A DNA stretch of 64,000 nucleotides. Source: DATFVA01 sp963811905 (lineage in GTDB: Bacteria; Bacteroidota; Ignavibacteria; Ignavibacteriales; Ignavibacteriaceae). This document shows, piece by piece, positions 1 to 8,802 of this stretch (positions are counted from its first letter, which is position 1; every line of letters begins with the position of its first letter). A program made the translations under genes and the position numbers. Under the pieces are notes generated by a model that was not told where the DNA came from, ran no database searches, and worked only from the letters and a program-made list of their open reading frames with translations. The DNA is taken from the NCBI GenBank assembly GCA_963811905.1, contig CAWETK010000023.1:1-64000 (forward strand), in the 5' to 3' direction.

Positions 1-370
1 TTTCAGGCTTTTTAAAATGGTTTTTTGTTTCAGTTTTCTCAATTTCACTCTTCTATCCTGAGCAGTTCTTCAGTCCTGTTTAAAGCGCAGTCCTATGAAC
101 GGTGCTGCAAGGTATTTATACCCTTGTTACAGGCCGAAAGAAGGCCGAGAGATGGCCGATAGAAGGTTAAATTCAGGGATTTTCAACGGGTTTGTAAGGG
201 GGCAAAAACTTTATAGCCTTCGTTTTAAATTGCTTTGGGATAAAATATCATATAAAGCGTCACAAAGAACATCAATAAAAAACAGAACCAACCATTATGT
301 TACTGTGTAAATATATTCCTTTGAAACTAAATAAGAAATACTAAATGAAAAATTCTTACCAAAACGGAGG
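1..370. other. Intergenic left edge, no supported gene
   Basis: I see no convincing gene here. One 71-codon frame at 95-310 has no family resemblance and runs through a tandem repeat at 131-163, so I leave it out. The stretch lies beyond the 3' end of the leftward polysaccharide-export gene. Confidence 0.5.
131..163 (+). repeat. 11-nt tandem repeat, three units
   Basis: Three consecutive 11-nt units are visible: AGGCCGAAAGA, AGGCCGAGAGA and TGGCCGATAGA, followed by a decayed fourth. The same 11-nt period recurs with other unit sequences at 19752, 44018 and 52201, always between genes. Function unknown. Confidence 0.7.
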
Positions 371-394
371 AAAGGTGACCAATTGATCACCTTT
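371..394 (-). terminator. Hairpin 3' of the SLBB gene
   Basis: An 8-bp perfect stem (AAAGGTGA and TCACCTTT) encloses an 8-nt loop just beyond the stop of the leftward gene at 419. On the minus strand it is followed by mixed sequence rather than a clean U tract; on the plus strand it is followed by a T-rich stretch. It may act as a terminator, but not a canonical one. Confidence 0.45.
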
Positions 395-418
395 CAGGTT
401 TTATTTCGTTTTTTAATT

Positions 419-1858
419 TTATTTCGTGAGGTTAACGATAAGGAGTGCTATGGTGGCCAGGCTTCCGATAATACCGAGAAAGATGCTGGTGGTTTTAACA
501 TAATAATTAAATGATTTTGCCAGCGTTCTGGGTACATAAATATAATCACCTTCTTCTATTACAGCCCTGTCATCATCAATTGGAATCCATTCACGGGTAA
601 CTGCCTTTATAAGCATTATATCGTCCCTGGCATATTCACCTTTCCCGCCTGCCTCCCTAATGTAGTATTCATAATTCTTGCCTTCTACATAATTTACTTT
701 ACCGGGTTCAGCTACCTGCCCGAATACCTCAACTGTGCTTTCTTTCCGGGGAATAATTATAACATCCCCATCGTTTACAATATAATCCGATACATTCGAT
801 GTGCTGTCATTTAATTTAGTAAAATCAACCGGCCCGCTTCCAAGTAAAATTCTTAAATCATTTTCCATTAAAAAGTAAGAGGAATCCATCTCGTCTATAT
901 TTGACATCCTCATCATCATTCCATTCTGAAAGCGGAGCAAAAAACTTAATAATTTATCATCCAGTACGTCAGGGTATGTCTTTAAATCAAGTCCGTAATA
1001 ATGTTCCAGCAACAAAGGAAGACTGCTTCCCGTGAACAATTTCGATCTTCTTAATGATGCATCTTGTTTGAAGCCGCCTGCCTTTTCTATTACTTCTCTG
1101 ATGGTGGTATTGTTTTTTGTAACAGGAATTCTGCCGGGATTATTTACTTCGCCCGATACAATTACATTAAATCCCTTCTTCTGAGATTCCTTTGCCACGA
1201 CTATTATACCGTCCCCTCTTTCGAGCGGGGGGTTGCTGGTTAAATCTGTGCGGATAACGCTAATCTGGTTTCCGTCATAATTCAGACGATGGATCTCAAC
1301 GCTGTCAATATTATCATAAGCTTTATTAACTCCCTGCGCAAGCTCCAGGGCATCCTGCAAACGGTCTCCCTCAACAAAGAAAAATTTTCCGGGATTGTTA
1401 ACAGCTCCTGACACTGTAAATGAATTATGTTCAAGGTCGGGCTGAGGAAATATAATTACATCATCATTCTTTAAATAGGGATTGTTTTCAAAATCGCCAT
1501 TGAGCCTGAACTTCTGTATATCAAGGTGCAGTACCTCTCCCGAAGCTCTTATCAGGGTTATATTACGAAGCACATAGTTATTTAATTTATTTTCCAGCTG
1601 CTCAAGAATGGCAGGATCATTCGTCGTCTTTGTCATTGCCTGCTGTGTCTGGTCATACATCCTTGTAATGAATGCATCAACCCGCTCTGTAATTAATGCA
1701 GGAAATGTACCGGTAACAACAAACTCGCCTCCGATAGTAACGCTTATTGTTCCCATCTGAAGCATATTGTTGTTGCTAAGATTCAGGTTATTATCCATCT
1801 GAGCATTGGTGTCTGCAATAAAAATTAAAAACACTAATGCGCCTAAAACTTTTTTCAT
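419..1858 (-). CDS. SLBB-domain polysaccharide export protein
   Basis: Predicted cell-envelope protein for capsule or exopolysaccharide export. A signal peptide covers about residues 1-19 (VFLIFIADTNA). A polysaccharide-export-like N-terminal part is followed by SLBB beta-grasp domains starting near residues 146 (VSGAVNNPGKF), 232 (VSGEVNNPGRI) and 376 (VFGQVAEPGKV). One hydrophobic helix lies near the C-terminus (about 455-476), as in Wza-like proteins whose last helix anchors in the membrane. At 479 residues it is longer than Wza. No Wzc kinase, Wzx or Wzy is visible, so partners must lie outside the window. The next gene upstream is rfbB, 36 nt away on the same strand, which supports a polysaccharide role. 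The exact polymer is unknown. Confidence 0.82.
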   Translation of the reverse strand: MKKVLGALVFLIFIADTNAQMDNNLNLSNNNMLQMGTISVTIGGEFVVTGTFPALITERVDAFITRMYDQTQQAMTKTTNDPAILEQLENKLNNYVLRNITLIRASGEVLHLDIQKFRLNGDFENNPYLKNDDVIIFPQPDLEHNSFTVSGAVNNPGKFFFVEGDRLQDALELAQGVNKAYDNIDSVEIHRLNYDGNQISVIRTDLTSNPPLERGDGIIVVAKESQKKGFNVIVSGEVNNPGRIPVTKNNTTIREVIEKAGGFKQDASLRRSKLFTGSSLPLLLEHYYGLDLKTYPDVLDDKLLSFLLRFQNGMMMRMSNIDEMDSSYFLMENDLRILLGSGPVDFTKLNDSTSNVSDYIVNDGDVIIIPRKESTVEVFGQVAEPGKVNYVEGKNYEYYIREAGGKGEYARDDIMLIKAVTREWIPIDDDRAVIEEGDYIYVPRTLAKSFNYYVKTTSIFLGIIGSLATIALLIVNLTK

Positions 1859-1894
1859 TAAACTTTTCTTCCGTTATTTATCTTAATTTATTTT

Positions 1895-2905
1895 TCAGAG
1901 TTGATACTGCAGCTTGTAATAATCCTGGTAATCACCTGAGAGTATTCGATTCCACCAGGTTTCGTTCCGGAGGTACCAGTCAATAGTTTTTTCGATTGCA
2001 TCCTCAAATGTAAACAAAGGTTCCCAGCCTAATTCATTCCGGATCTTCGCTGAGTCGATAGCATACCTTCTGTCGTGACCGGGACGATCTTTAACATATT
2101 CGATAAGAGTTTCCGGTTTACTTAAATAATTTAAAATGAGCTTTATGATTTCAATGTTGGGCATTTCATTGGATGCTCCTATATTATAAACCTCACCAGG
2201 CCGTCCTTTATCGAATACCATATCAATTGCCCTGTTATGATCGTCTACGAATATCCAGTCACGTACATTCATGCCGTCACCATAAACCGGCAGCTTTTTT
2301 TCTCCAAGGCTGTTTAATATCATAAGAGGAATGAGTTTTTCGGGAAACTGGTAAGGACCATAATTATTTGAGCAGCGTGTTACTACAACCGGCATGCCGT
2401 AAGTATGAAAGAATGCAAGCGCCATCATATCAGCGGCCGCTTTGCTTGAGGAATAAGGACTGTTTGGAGAAAGCGGTGTATTTTCTGTAAATAATCCATC
2501 GTTACCGAGACTTCCATAAACTTCATCTGTAGAAACCTGCAGAAACTTCTTTACTCCGAATTGCCGGGAAATCTCCAGCAGAACATTCGTTCCGATTACA
2601 TTGGTTCTGTAGAAAATTTCTGATCCCAGAATACTCCTATCGACATGCGACTCAGCAGCAAAATTGATTACATACTTGATATCAAATTTTTCAAAAAGGT
2701 ATCTTACTAATTCAGAATTGCAGATATCTCCTTTTATGAAATTAAAATCGGGGTTGTCTTCACATTGTACAAGGTTTTCAAGATTGCCTGCATAGGTAAG
2801 TTTATCCAGGTTTATGATCCTGTAATCCTTATGCCCGCTGAGTACATAATTGATAAAGTTGCTGCCAATAAATCCGGCTCCGCCGGTAACCAGAATATTT
2901 TTCAT
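1895..2905 (-). CDS. rfbB: dTDP-glucose 4,6-dehydratase
   Basis: Converts dTDP-glucose to dTDP-4-keto-6-deoxyglucose, the second step towards dTDP-rhamnose and related sugars, in the cytoplasm. The N-terminal Rossmann motif is TGGAGFIGSN. The STDEVYG signature and the YSSSK catalytic Tyr-Lys pair are both present. Length is about 336 residues, as usual. I start it at ATG 2905 because the longer frame begins with TTG inside the upstream gene. The ATG lies one base after that gene's stop, which suggests translational coupling. It shares its orientation with the SLBB export gene, so both probably serve surface polysaccharide assembly. Confidence 0.93.
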   Translation of the reverse strand: MKNILVTGGAGFIGSNFINYVLSGHKDYRIINLDKLTYAGNLENLVQCEDNPDFNFIKGDICNSELVRYLFEKFDIKYVINFAAESHVDRSILGSEIFYRTNVIGTNVLLEISRQFGVKKFLQVSTDEVYGSLGNDGLFTENTPLSPNSPYSSSKAAADMMALAFFHTYGMPVVVTRCSNNYGPYQFPEKLIPLMILNSLGEKKLPVYGDGMNVRDWIFVDDHNRAIDMVFDKGRPGEVYNIGASNEMPNIEIIKLILNYLSKPETLIEYVKDRPGHDRRYAIDSAKIRNELGWEPLFTFEDAIEKTIDWYLRNETWWNRILSGDYQDYYKLQYQL

Positions 2906-2906
2906 A

Positions 2907-3644
2907 TTAAAAAGCAAAAAATCCTAAGAATACTCCTGTTTGAATAAAATAACCTTTACCATTAAAATCGGAAGGAACATTTGTCAGTTCCTGATCGTTT
3001 TCGATTGTCCAACTCTCCCCAAATGAGAACTGGTATCCTCCGCCAACCCTTATTGCTACAAATCTGTATATCGGAATATCTATGTTTATCGTCGGGGAAA
3101 ACAACCAGTAACTGCCTGATATGCTTCTGCTGATATTATCTGTCCCGGTAGTGGAATTGCCGAATTCGCCGGTCAGATCGTTCCATGAGAACGCCCCTTT
3201 ATTTTTATAAATCTCAGCTGTTATACTTCCGCCTCCAATCATTGCCCCGACCGATATGCCGATCTCCCTTATAAATGGTATTGTATATTCTAATGTCAAA
3301 CCGCCTCCGCCGATTGAATACCTGACCTCACGTCTGAAATTATCTGCAGCAGAATTTGTCATCTCCGAAGTTGAACCGCCGAAGCCTCCGCCGCCTACCC
3401 GTACATTTTTAATTAGTCCGATATATATAAAACCGGCTCCTCCCGTTGTAAAGATGGCCTTATTTGTAAGTGCAGGGAAACCATCGGGGAGTACATGATT
3501 GAGAGGATCGAGATTGGGAAAAATAAAACCAGGAGTAAATCCTCCTCCCCCTCCGAATGGAGCATCAAAATATTTCGATTCCTGTGCAAAAACAGCAGTT
3601 GTGACAAATAAACTAAATATGGTTATCAGGGTTATTTTTTTCAT
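2907..3644 (-). CDS. Secreted glycine-rich protein, possible beta-barrel
   Basis: I do not recognise a named family. A clear signal peptide covers residues 1-20 (TTAVFAQ cleavage region). The mature part has many glycine runs (FGGGGGFTPG, VGGGGFGG, SIGGGGL) and alternating aromatic or hydrophobic stretches. It ends in GVFLGFFAF, a C-terminal Phe as in outer-membrane beta-barrels. It could be a small barrel porin or adhesin-like protein. It precedes rfbB by one base, so the two are probably cotranscribed. Function unknown. Confidence 0.65.
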   Translation of the reverse strand: MKKITLITIFSLFVTTAVFAQESKYFDAPFGGGGGFTPGFIFPNLDPLNHVLPDGFPALTNKAIFTTGGAGFIYIGLIKNVRVGGGGFGGSTSEMTNSAADNFRREVRYSIGGGGLTLEYTIPFIREIGISVGAMIGGGSITAEIYKNKGAFSWNDLTGEFGNSTTGTDNISRSISGSYWLFSPTINIDIPIYRFVAIRVGGGYQFSFGESWTIENDQELTNVPSDFNGKGYFIQTGVFLGFFAF

Positions 3645-3759
3645 AAAACTAAAGTAATTAATTTATAAATTTATTAGAAAGCTAATTGAAAAACAAAGAA
3701 TAAAATAAAACATACATAACGAACAGGCATGTTTTCAGTCACTAATCAAGGTATTACAT

Positions 3760-4641
3760 ATGAAAGTATTGATAACAGGGGGAAGCGGACTCCTGGGACA
3801 ATATCTGAATATAGAATTATCGCGAAATCATTCTATTCTCTCATTATATAATAAGAATATCAGAAACTGTAAAAATTATACCTCTGAAGAAACAGATATC
3901 AATGACAAAGTAAGAATGAAGGAAATATTCCATTCATTCGGTCCTGATATCGTTATTCATACTGCGGCAGTCTCCACTCCCCTGCTGGCTTCTCAGATCG
4001 ATTCCCGCCTGGTATACGATACAAATGTAAAAGCGACAAAAATGCTGGCAGAGCTATGTTCAAAACGCAATACAAGGCTGGTTTATACTTCTACCGACCT
4101 GGTATATGCAGGATACAGAGGCTCAATGCTGAAAGAGGATGCGAAGTTAATTCCTTTATCTCTTTATGCAGAAACAAAGCTAATGGGAGAGGTAAAAATA
4201 AAAGAGACTTTTGATAATTACCTTATACTAAGAACGGCCCTGCTTTATGGTTTTGGATTGAATAAATGTTATAATCATTTTCATCAGATGTATCTCAATC
4301 TTAAGGACCACATACCTGTGAAACTGTTTACAGACCAGTTCAGAACACCTCTTGAATTGAGCAATGCTGCCGAGATTATAAATGAACTATTAAAAGCAGG
4401 TGTAAATAATGAAATTGTAAACCTGGGAGGAGTTGAGCGGGTATCAAGATACCAGCTGGGTGAGATCTTGTGTGAAAAGACAGGTTTTGATAAAAATCTT
4501 CTCCAGCCGGTAACTATGGATGAAATTCCTGATCTTCCTAAAGTTGAGGATGTTTCAATGGATACTTCCAGGCTGCAATCGTTCGGAATAAAGCAGCTAA
4601 GCCTGGATGAGGCCTTCGGGAGGCTTTTTAAAGGCAGGTAA
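3760..4641 (+). CDS. RmlD-like dTDP-4-dehydrorhamnose reductase
   Basis: Extended short-chain dehydrogenase of the RmlD family. In the canonical case it reduces dTDP-4-keto-L-rhamnose with NAD(P)H. The Rossmann motif TGGSGLLGQ is at the N-terminus. The TSTDLVY segment carries the catalytic Thr/Ser, and YAETK gives the catalytic Tyr-Lys pair. The length of 293 residues matches RmlD. Some RmlD positions differ (VYAG in place of the usual VFDG), so the substrate could be another nucleotide sugar. It is divergently transcribed from the rfbB side, which fits deoxysugar synthesis for surface glycans. Confidence 0.8.
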   Translation: MKVLITGGSGLLGQYLNIELSRNHSILSLYNKNIRNCKNYTSEETDINDKVRMKEIFHSFGPDIVIHTAAVSTPLLASQIDSRLVYDTNVKATKMLAELCSKRNTRLVYTSTDLVYAGYRGSMLKEDAKLIPLSLYAETKLMGEVKIKETFDNYLILRTALLYGFGLNKCYNHFHQMYLNLKDHIPVKLFTDQFRTPLELSNAAEIINELLKAGVNNEIVNLGGVERVSRYQLGEILCEKTGFDKNLLQPVTMDEIPDLPKVEDVSMDTSRLQSFGIKQLSLDEAFGRLFKGR

Positions 4642-4718
4642 TTTATATTGTTGATATACAGTCTCTATGGAGTTTTGAATGAATGATTTGCAATCGAGGA
4701 TAAGAATTCGAGGATAAT

Positions 4719-5582
4719 ATGATTGAGCAATTGCTTGGTGCACATACATCTATTTCAGGCGGCGTATCGAAAGCCGTCGATCTTGCAGAAAAGCTGAAAT
4801 TTACAGCAATGCAGATTTTCAGTAAAAACAATAACCGCTGGTATGCAAAACCACTTGATGAAAATGAAATTACTGCATTTAAAACAAAACTTGGGAAATC
4901 CGGTATCAAATTCGTTGTGGTACACGATTCATACCTTATCAATTTATGTTCATTAAGTGAAGAACTACTAAAAAAGTCCCGGGAATCTTTTATCGATGAG
5001 CTGGTAAGGTGTGAAAAATTAGGAATTCCATACCTTAATTTTCATCCCGGCTCGCATGGAGGCGCCGGAGAGGATGAAGGGATAAAATTGATCGCTGAAT
5101 CGCTGAATATCATACATGATCAGACTAAAAATTTTAATGTAGGCAGTATGCTGGAAGTTACTGCGGGGCAGGGAACTGCTCTTGGCTACAGGTTCGAACA
5201 ATTAAAACAGATTATTGATTTGGTTGAACAAAAAGAAAGAATGTCGGTCTGTATCGATACAGCCCATATTTTTGCGGCCGGTTATGATTTCCGTGAGCCC
5301 GGAGATTATATAAAAATTATGAAGGAATTCGATGATATAATCGGACTGGAACGGCTGAAATGTTTTCATATGAATGACAGTAAAAAAGAAGCGGGCAGCA
5401 GAGTTGACAGGCATGAGCATATAGGAGAGGGGCTGATCGGGAAAGAAGGCTTTAGAAATATTATGAATGATAAGAAAATTTCACACATTCCTAAGATTCT
5501 GGAAACCCCGAAAGGAAAAGAACAGCTGGAAGACCTGCAGAATTTAAGGGTATTGAGGAGCCTTATAAAAAAGAAGAATTAA
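4719..5582 (+). CDS. nfo: Endonuclease IV (AP endonuclease)
   Basis: Base-excision repair enzyme that cuts DNA 5' of abasic sites with a tri-zinc centre. The TIM-barrel motifs are present in order: GAHTSISGG at the N-terminus, FHPGSHGG, LEVTAGQGTALG, CIDTAHIFAAGYD, FHMNDSK and HEHIGEG. The zinc-ligand His, Glu and Asp residues in these motifs are intact. Length is 287 residues, as usual. The start is ATG 4719, after a purine-rich GAGGATA. Its 3' end overlaps the convergent DUF1460 gene by 4 nt. Confidence 0.95.
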   Translation: MIEQLLGAHTSISGGVSKAVDLAEKLKFTAMQIFSKNNNRWYAKPLDENEITAFKTKLGKSGIKFVVVHDSYLINLCSLSEELLKKSRESFIDELVRCEKLGIPYLNFHPGSHGGAGEDEGIKLIAESLNIIHDQTKNFNVGSMLEVTAGQGTALGYRFEQLKQIIDLVEQKERMSVCIDTAHIFAAGYDFREPGDYIKIMKEFDDIIGLERLKCFHMNDSKKEAGSRVDRHEHIGEGLIGKEGFRNIMNDKKISHIPKILETPKGKEQLEDLQNLRVLRSLIKKKN

Positions 5583-6457
5583 TAATCAGTAAGGTTTTTC
5601 TGAGTAGGATCCAGGGGCTTTAAAACTATTATACCGGTATCTTTTTTAATTTTGTTTATATATGCCGACAAAGGTTCTTCGGTAATCTGTACAACAGAAC
5701 CCACGTGTGGAGCGTGCAGAAGATGAATCCTGTTATCCTCCATTCTAACCGCAATACCAACGTGACTAACATCCAGTCCCGGTATACTTGTAGTGAAGGC
5801 TATTATATCACCATTATTTATCTGATTTTCTACAAATCCAACTCTTTCCTTCGGAACATAAAAATAACTTCTCCTGCTAATCTCCGCTTCCTGCTTTCTG
5901 ATCTCTTTGACAAATTCCGGGTGATTTTTTAACTGCGGATAACTTTCAGGATGTGTCGACATAAAATTCAGATGAAATTGAATGGGTTTGCCACCGACAA
6001 GTTCAGTTACATCATCAATTATCCCTTTTTGTTCATTGTCATAAATCCAGTCGGTAAAATAATGCAGCCGGCTGGGATATTGATCGATATTTCCGCCGCG
6101 GTATCTTATTTTCTGCAGTTCATTTTCATAATCTTTAAAGGAAGTTTTACCCATCTTAATTAACCTGGCAAAAACGAGAGAATTTTCAACAAAGGTTGTA
6201 CAGTCAAGTCCCGTTAAATTTATTACCAGCTGTTCCTGACCTTTATCCTCTATTCCGTGGGAAAGGTAGTCAGTTCCGAGAAAAGTTTTCCCTATATCCG
6301 CCATTACATCGGTGATTGGTTCATCAGCGAGACCGGCCGAAGCTGCATAGGAAAATTTCGATCTGCATACTGTAATATCGCTATCTGAATAAACCTGTGC
6401 GAAAACACCGCTGGTGAAAAGAAGTACAGCCAGTAGCAGCTTAAAATAATTAATCAT
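5579..6457 (-). CDS. DUF1460 amidase-like secreted protein
   Basis: Member of the DUF1460 family, an NlpC/P60-like papain-fold group described as N-acetylmuramoyl-L-alanine amidase-like. It probably cleaves peptidoglycan fragments in the periplasm. A signal peptide ends near residue 20 (TSGVFAQ). The catalytic Cys is probably that in GLDCTTFVEN. The C-terminal part has NGDIIAFTT, the His segment VSHVGIAV, and HLLHAPHVG. The stop of the upstream dnaB overlaps its start by 4 nt (ATGA), so translation is probably coupled. Enzyme activity is inferred from the family only. Confidence 0.85.
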   Translation of the reverse strand: MINYFKLLLAVLLFTSGVFAQVYSDSDITVCRSKFSYAASAGLADEPITDVMADIGKTFLGTDYLSHGIEDKGQEQLVINLTGLDCTTFVENSLVFARLIKMGKTSFKDYENELQKIRYRGGNIDQYPSRLHYFTDWIYDNEQKGIIDDVTELVGGKPIQFHLNFMSTHPESYPQLKNHPEFVKEIRKQEAEISRRSYFYVPKERVGFVENQINNGDIIAFTTSIPGLDVSHVGIAVRMEDNRIHLLHAPHVGSVVQITEEPLSAYINKIKKDTGIIVLKPLDPTQKNLTDY

Positions 6458-7884
6458 ATTATATCTTCATTCGTTGGCACGATAGAATATTCCTCTATCT
6501 GTCTTGCATGGGCAAGGTTTTCAAACCGTGCATATTCTTTAATAAATGCGAGTCGTATATCGCCTGTAGGTCCGTTTCTTTGTTTCCCTATAATAACTTC
6601 AGCCACACCCTCAGTTGAAGTACCATCATCCTGAAAATTTTTAATTCCGTAATACTCAGGGCGGTTCAGGAAAAGGACAACATCTGCATCCTGTTCAATT
6701 GAACCTGATTCTCTTAAATCAGAGAGCTGAGGTCTTTTATCATTCCTGGTTTCAACAGCACGGTTTAACTGTGCCAGAGCAATTACAGGTATATTGAGCT
6801 CTTTTGCCAGAGATTTCAGTGACCGGGAAATATGTGAAATTTCTCTTTCACGGCTTTCAGAATTAGAAGGACCCTGCATAAGCTGAAGGTAATCGATTAT
6901 AATCATCCCGATATTTTTTTCGGCTTTCAGTCTCCTTGCTTTAGCTCTTATTTCAAGAACTGTCTGAGCGGGAGTGTCATCAATATACAGCGGACTCTCA
7001 ATCAACCGGTGAGCATTTTTACTTAATTTGATTCCCTCTTCCGATGGAAGTTTTCCTGTCCTTACAAGATGTGCATTCAGTCTTCCCTCGGCACAGAGCA
7101 TGCGGATGATCAGCTGCATAGTTGCCATTTCAAGACTGAAGATGCCTATTGGAACTTTATGGTCTACAGAAGCATTCCTGGCCAAGGTTAATGCGAGAGC
7201 CGTCTTTCCCATTGAGGGACGTGCAGCAATTATAATAAGATCCGATTTCTGAAATCCGCCAAGCATATCATCAAGCTCATAAAATCCAGTAGGCACAGAA
7301 AACTTCTGTTTTGTATTAGAGTGAATAGCTTCAATATATTCAAGGGCATCTCTTACTGCCCTATCCATACTTACAAAGGATCTTTTAAGGTGTGTTTCAG
7401 TAATCTCGAATATCTTCCGTTCAGCCTGGTCCAGGATATCAAAAGCATCTTCGGTTCCTTCGTAAGCGGCCCGGGCAATCTCATGCGAACTTGTTATCAA
7501 TCCCCTCAGGATTTCCTTCTCAAGGATTATTTTAGCATGGTATTCTATATTAGCCGCAGAGGATATATTCTGTGAAAGCCGGCTTAAGTAAACCGCGCCG
7601 CCTGCTTCTTCAGCCTGCTCTCTCTTTTTTAATTCTTCATAAAGCGTAACGGTATCAATGGGCTCTCCTGATTCAAAGAGTGATACCATTGCATCAAATA
7701 TTAATTTATGCTCTTTGAGATAAAAACTTTCAGCGGTTAAAAGTTCAATTGCCTTCGGAACTGCCTCTCGTTCGATCAACATAGCCCCCAATACAGAAGC
7801 TTCTATGTCCGTAGCGGCGGGGGGTTTTACATCAGCAGGGATTAATTTTGTTATGTTTTCTGTATTATTTCTATTTTTTGCCAT
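6454..7884 (-). CDS. dnaB: Replicative DNA helicase DnaB
   Basis: Hexameric 5'-3' helicase of the replication fork. The N-terminal DnaG-interacting domain (AAATDIEASVLGAML) is followed by the RecA-like core with Walker A ARPSMGKTALAL, Walker B region IIIDYLQLM, and the SIEQDADVVLFL segment with the GKQRNGPTG motif. Length is 476 residues, as usual, with no intein. The DUF1460 gene follows with a 4-nt overlap. About 150 nt without a gene precede it; they hold an imperfect hairpin with an 8-bp CTCTATTT/AAATAGAG stem that may end the upstream operon. Confidence 0.96.
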   Translation of the reverse strand: MAKNRNNTENITKLIPADVKPPAATDIEASVLGAMLIEREAVPKAIELLTAESFYLKEHKLIFDAMVSLFESGEPIDTVTLYEELKKREQAEEAGGAVYLSRLSQNISSAANIEYHAKIILEKEILRGLITSSHEIARAAYEGTEDAFDILDQAERKIFEITETHLKRSFVSMDRAVRDALEYIEAIHSNTKQKFSVPTGFYELDDMLGGFQKSDLIIIAARPSMGKTALALTLARNASVDHKVPIGIFSLEMATMQLIIRMLCAEGRLNAHLVRTGKLPSEEGIKLSKNAHRLIESPLYIDDTPAQTVLEIRAKARRLKAEKNIGMIIIDYLQLMQGPSNSESREREISHISRSLKSLAKELNIPVIALAQLNRAVETRNDKRPQLSDLRESGSIEQDADVVLFLNRPEYYGIKNFQDDGTSTEGVAEVIIGKQRNGPTGDIRLAFIKEYARFENLAHARQIEEYSIVPTNEDII

Positions 7885-8036
7885 ATAAATGAAAATTCAG
7901 GTCTGAGTTATACACAAAATATCAACATTATTATTGCGTCTCTATTTAATGAAAAAATAGAGAGACTAATGCGCATATGCAAATTAATTATTTGGTATAT
8001 AAAAATATTATTTAAGATAAAGGATGATAGAAGGAA

Positions 8037-8765
8037 TTACTGCATTTCATCATACAATTTTCTGAACTTCTGAACATCCTCCCAGCATTCTCTTTTCCAT
8101 TGCGGATTACGAAGCAAAGCTGCGGGATGATACGTTACCATCGTCCTGATACCTTTGTAGTCATATACATTCCCCCTCAATTTTGTGAGGGAATCCTTTT
8201 TCTTAAGTAAGCCGTGTGCTGCTGTTAGTCCGAGGGCGAGGATCATCTTTGGTTTGATCAATTCTATCTGTTTATCAAGATAAGGAAAGCATTCATCCAT
8301 TTCCTCTGCTGCAGGTGTACGGTTCCCGGGGGGACGGCACTTTACGATATTAGCAATATAAACTTCACTCCGTTCGAAGTTAATCGCCATCAGTATATCG
8401 TTCAACAGTTTTCCAGCGCGGCCTACAAATGGCTCTCCCTGTTTATCCTCCTCGGCACCGGGACCTTCACCCACGACCATAACATCTGCATCAGGATCTC
8501 CTACGCCAAAAACGAATTTATTCCTGGATTTATGCAGGGGACAATTCGAACAGTCTTTTATCAGCCCGTTTAATATCTTCAAAGAATCCGCTTTCTGCCA
8601 GCCTTCTTTTTTCTCAGCCAATGAAATTTTTCCTCCTGCTTCTTTTGAAAGATTTTTTACCAGCTCCGTTTTCCGTTTTATATCCTTTTCAAACAAAATA
8701 TCGCCAAAAATTTCTTTCTGATCGATTAAAGCCTGAATCAATTCGTCTTTTAGATTTTCATTCAT
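8037..8765 (-). CDS. Uracil-DNA glycosylase, family 4 (Fe-S)
   Basis: Removes uracil from DNA. It belongs to the iron-sulfur family 4 enzymes. The four cluster cysteines are visible: C72 and C75 in CSNCPLHK, C143 in VKCRPPGNR and C159 in DECFPYL. Motif GEGPGAEED (about 99-107) binds the active-site water and uracil, and HPAALLRNP (about 213-221) is the C-terminal motif. An N-terminal extension of about 65 charged residues precedes the core. It is the last gene of the yicC-gmk-rpoZ-coaBC run, 37 nt after coaBC. Confidence 0.92.
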   Translation of the reverse strand: MNENLKDELIQALIDQKEIFGDILFEKDIKRKTELVKNLSKEAGGKISLAEKKEGWQKADSLKILNGLIKDCSNCPLHKSRNKFVFGVGDPDADVMVVGEGPGAEEDKQGEPFVGRAGKLLNDILMAINFERSEVYIANIVKCRPPGNRTPAAEEMDECFPYLDKQIELIKPKMILALGLTAAHGLLKKKDSLTKLRGNVYDYKGIRTMVTYHPAALLRNPQWKRECWEDVQKFRKLYDEMQ

Positions 8766-8802
8766 AATACAAAATTATTTTAATTACCAGGCGGAAAATA
8801 TC

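Noticed and set aside
95..310. A 71-codon frame at the left edge
   Set aside because: It runs through a tandem repeat, lacks a ribosome-binding site and matches no family that I know.
7885..8036. Hairpin upstream of dnaB as a terminator
   Set aside because: The stem CTCTATTT/AAATAGAG is imperfect in its outer part and has no U tract, so I mention it only with dnaB.
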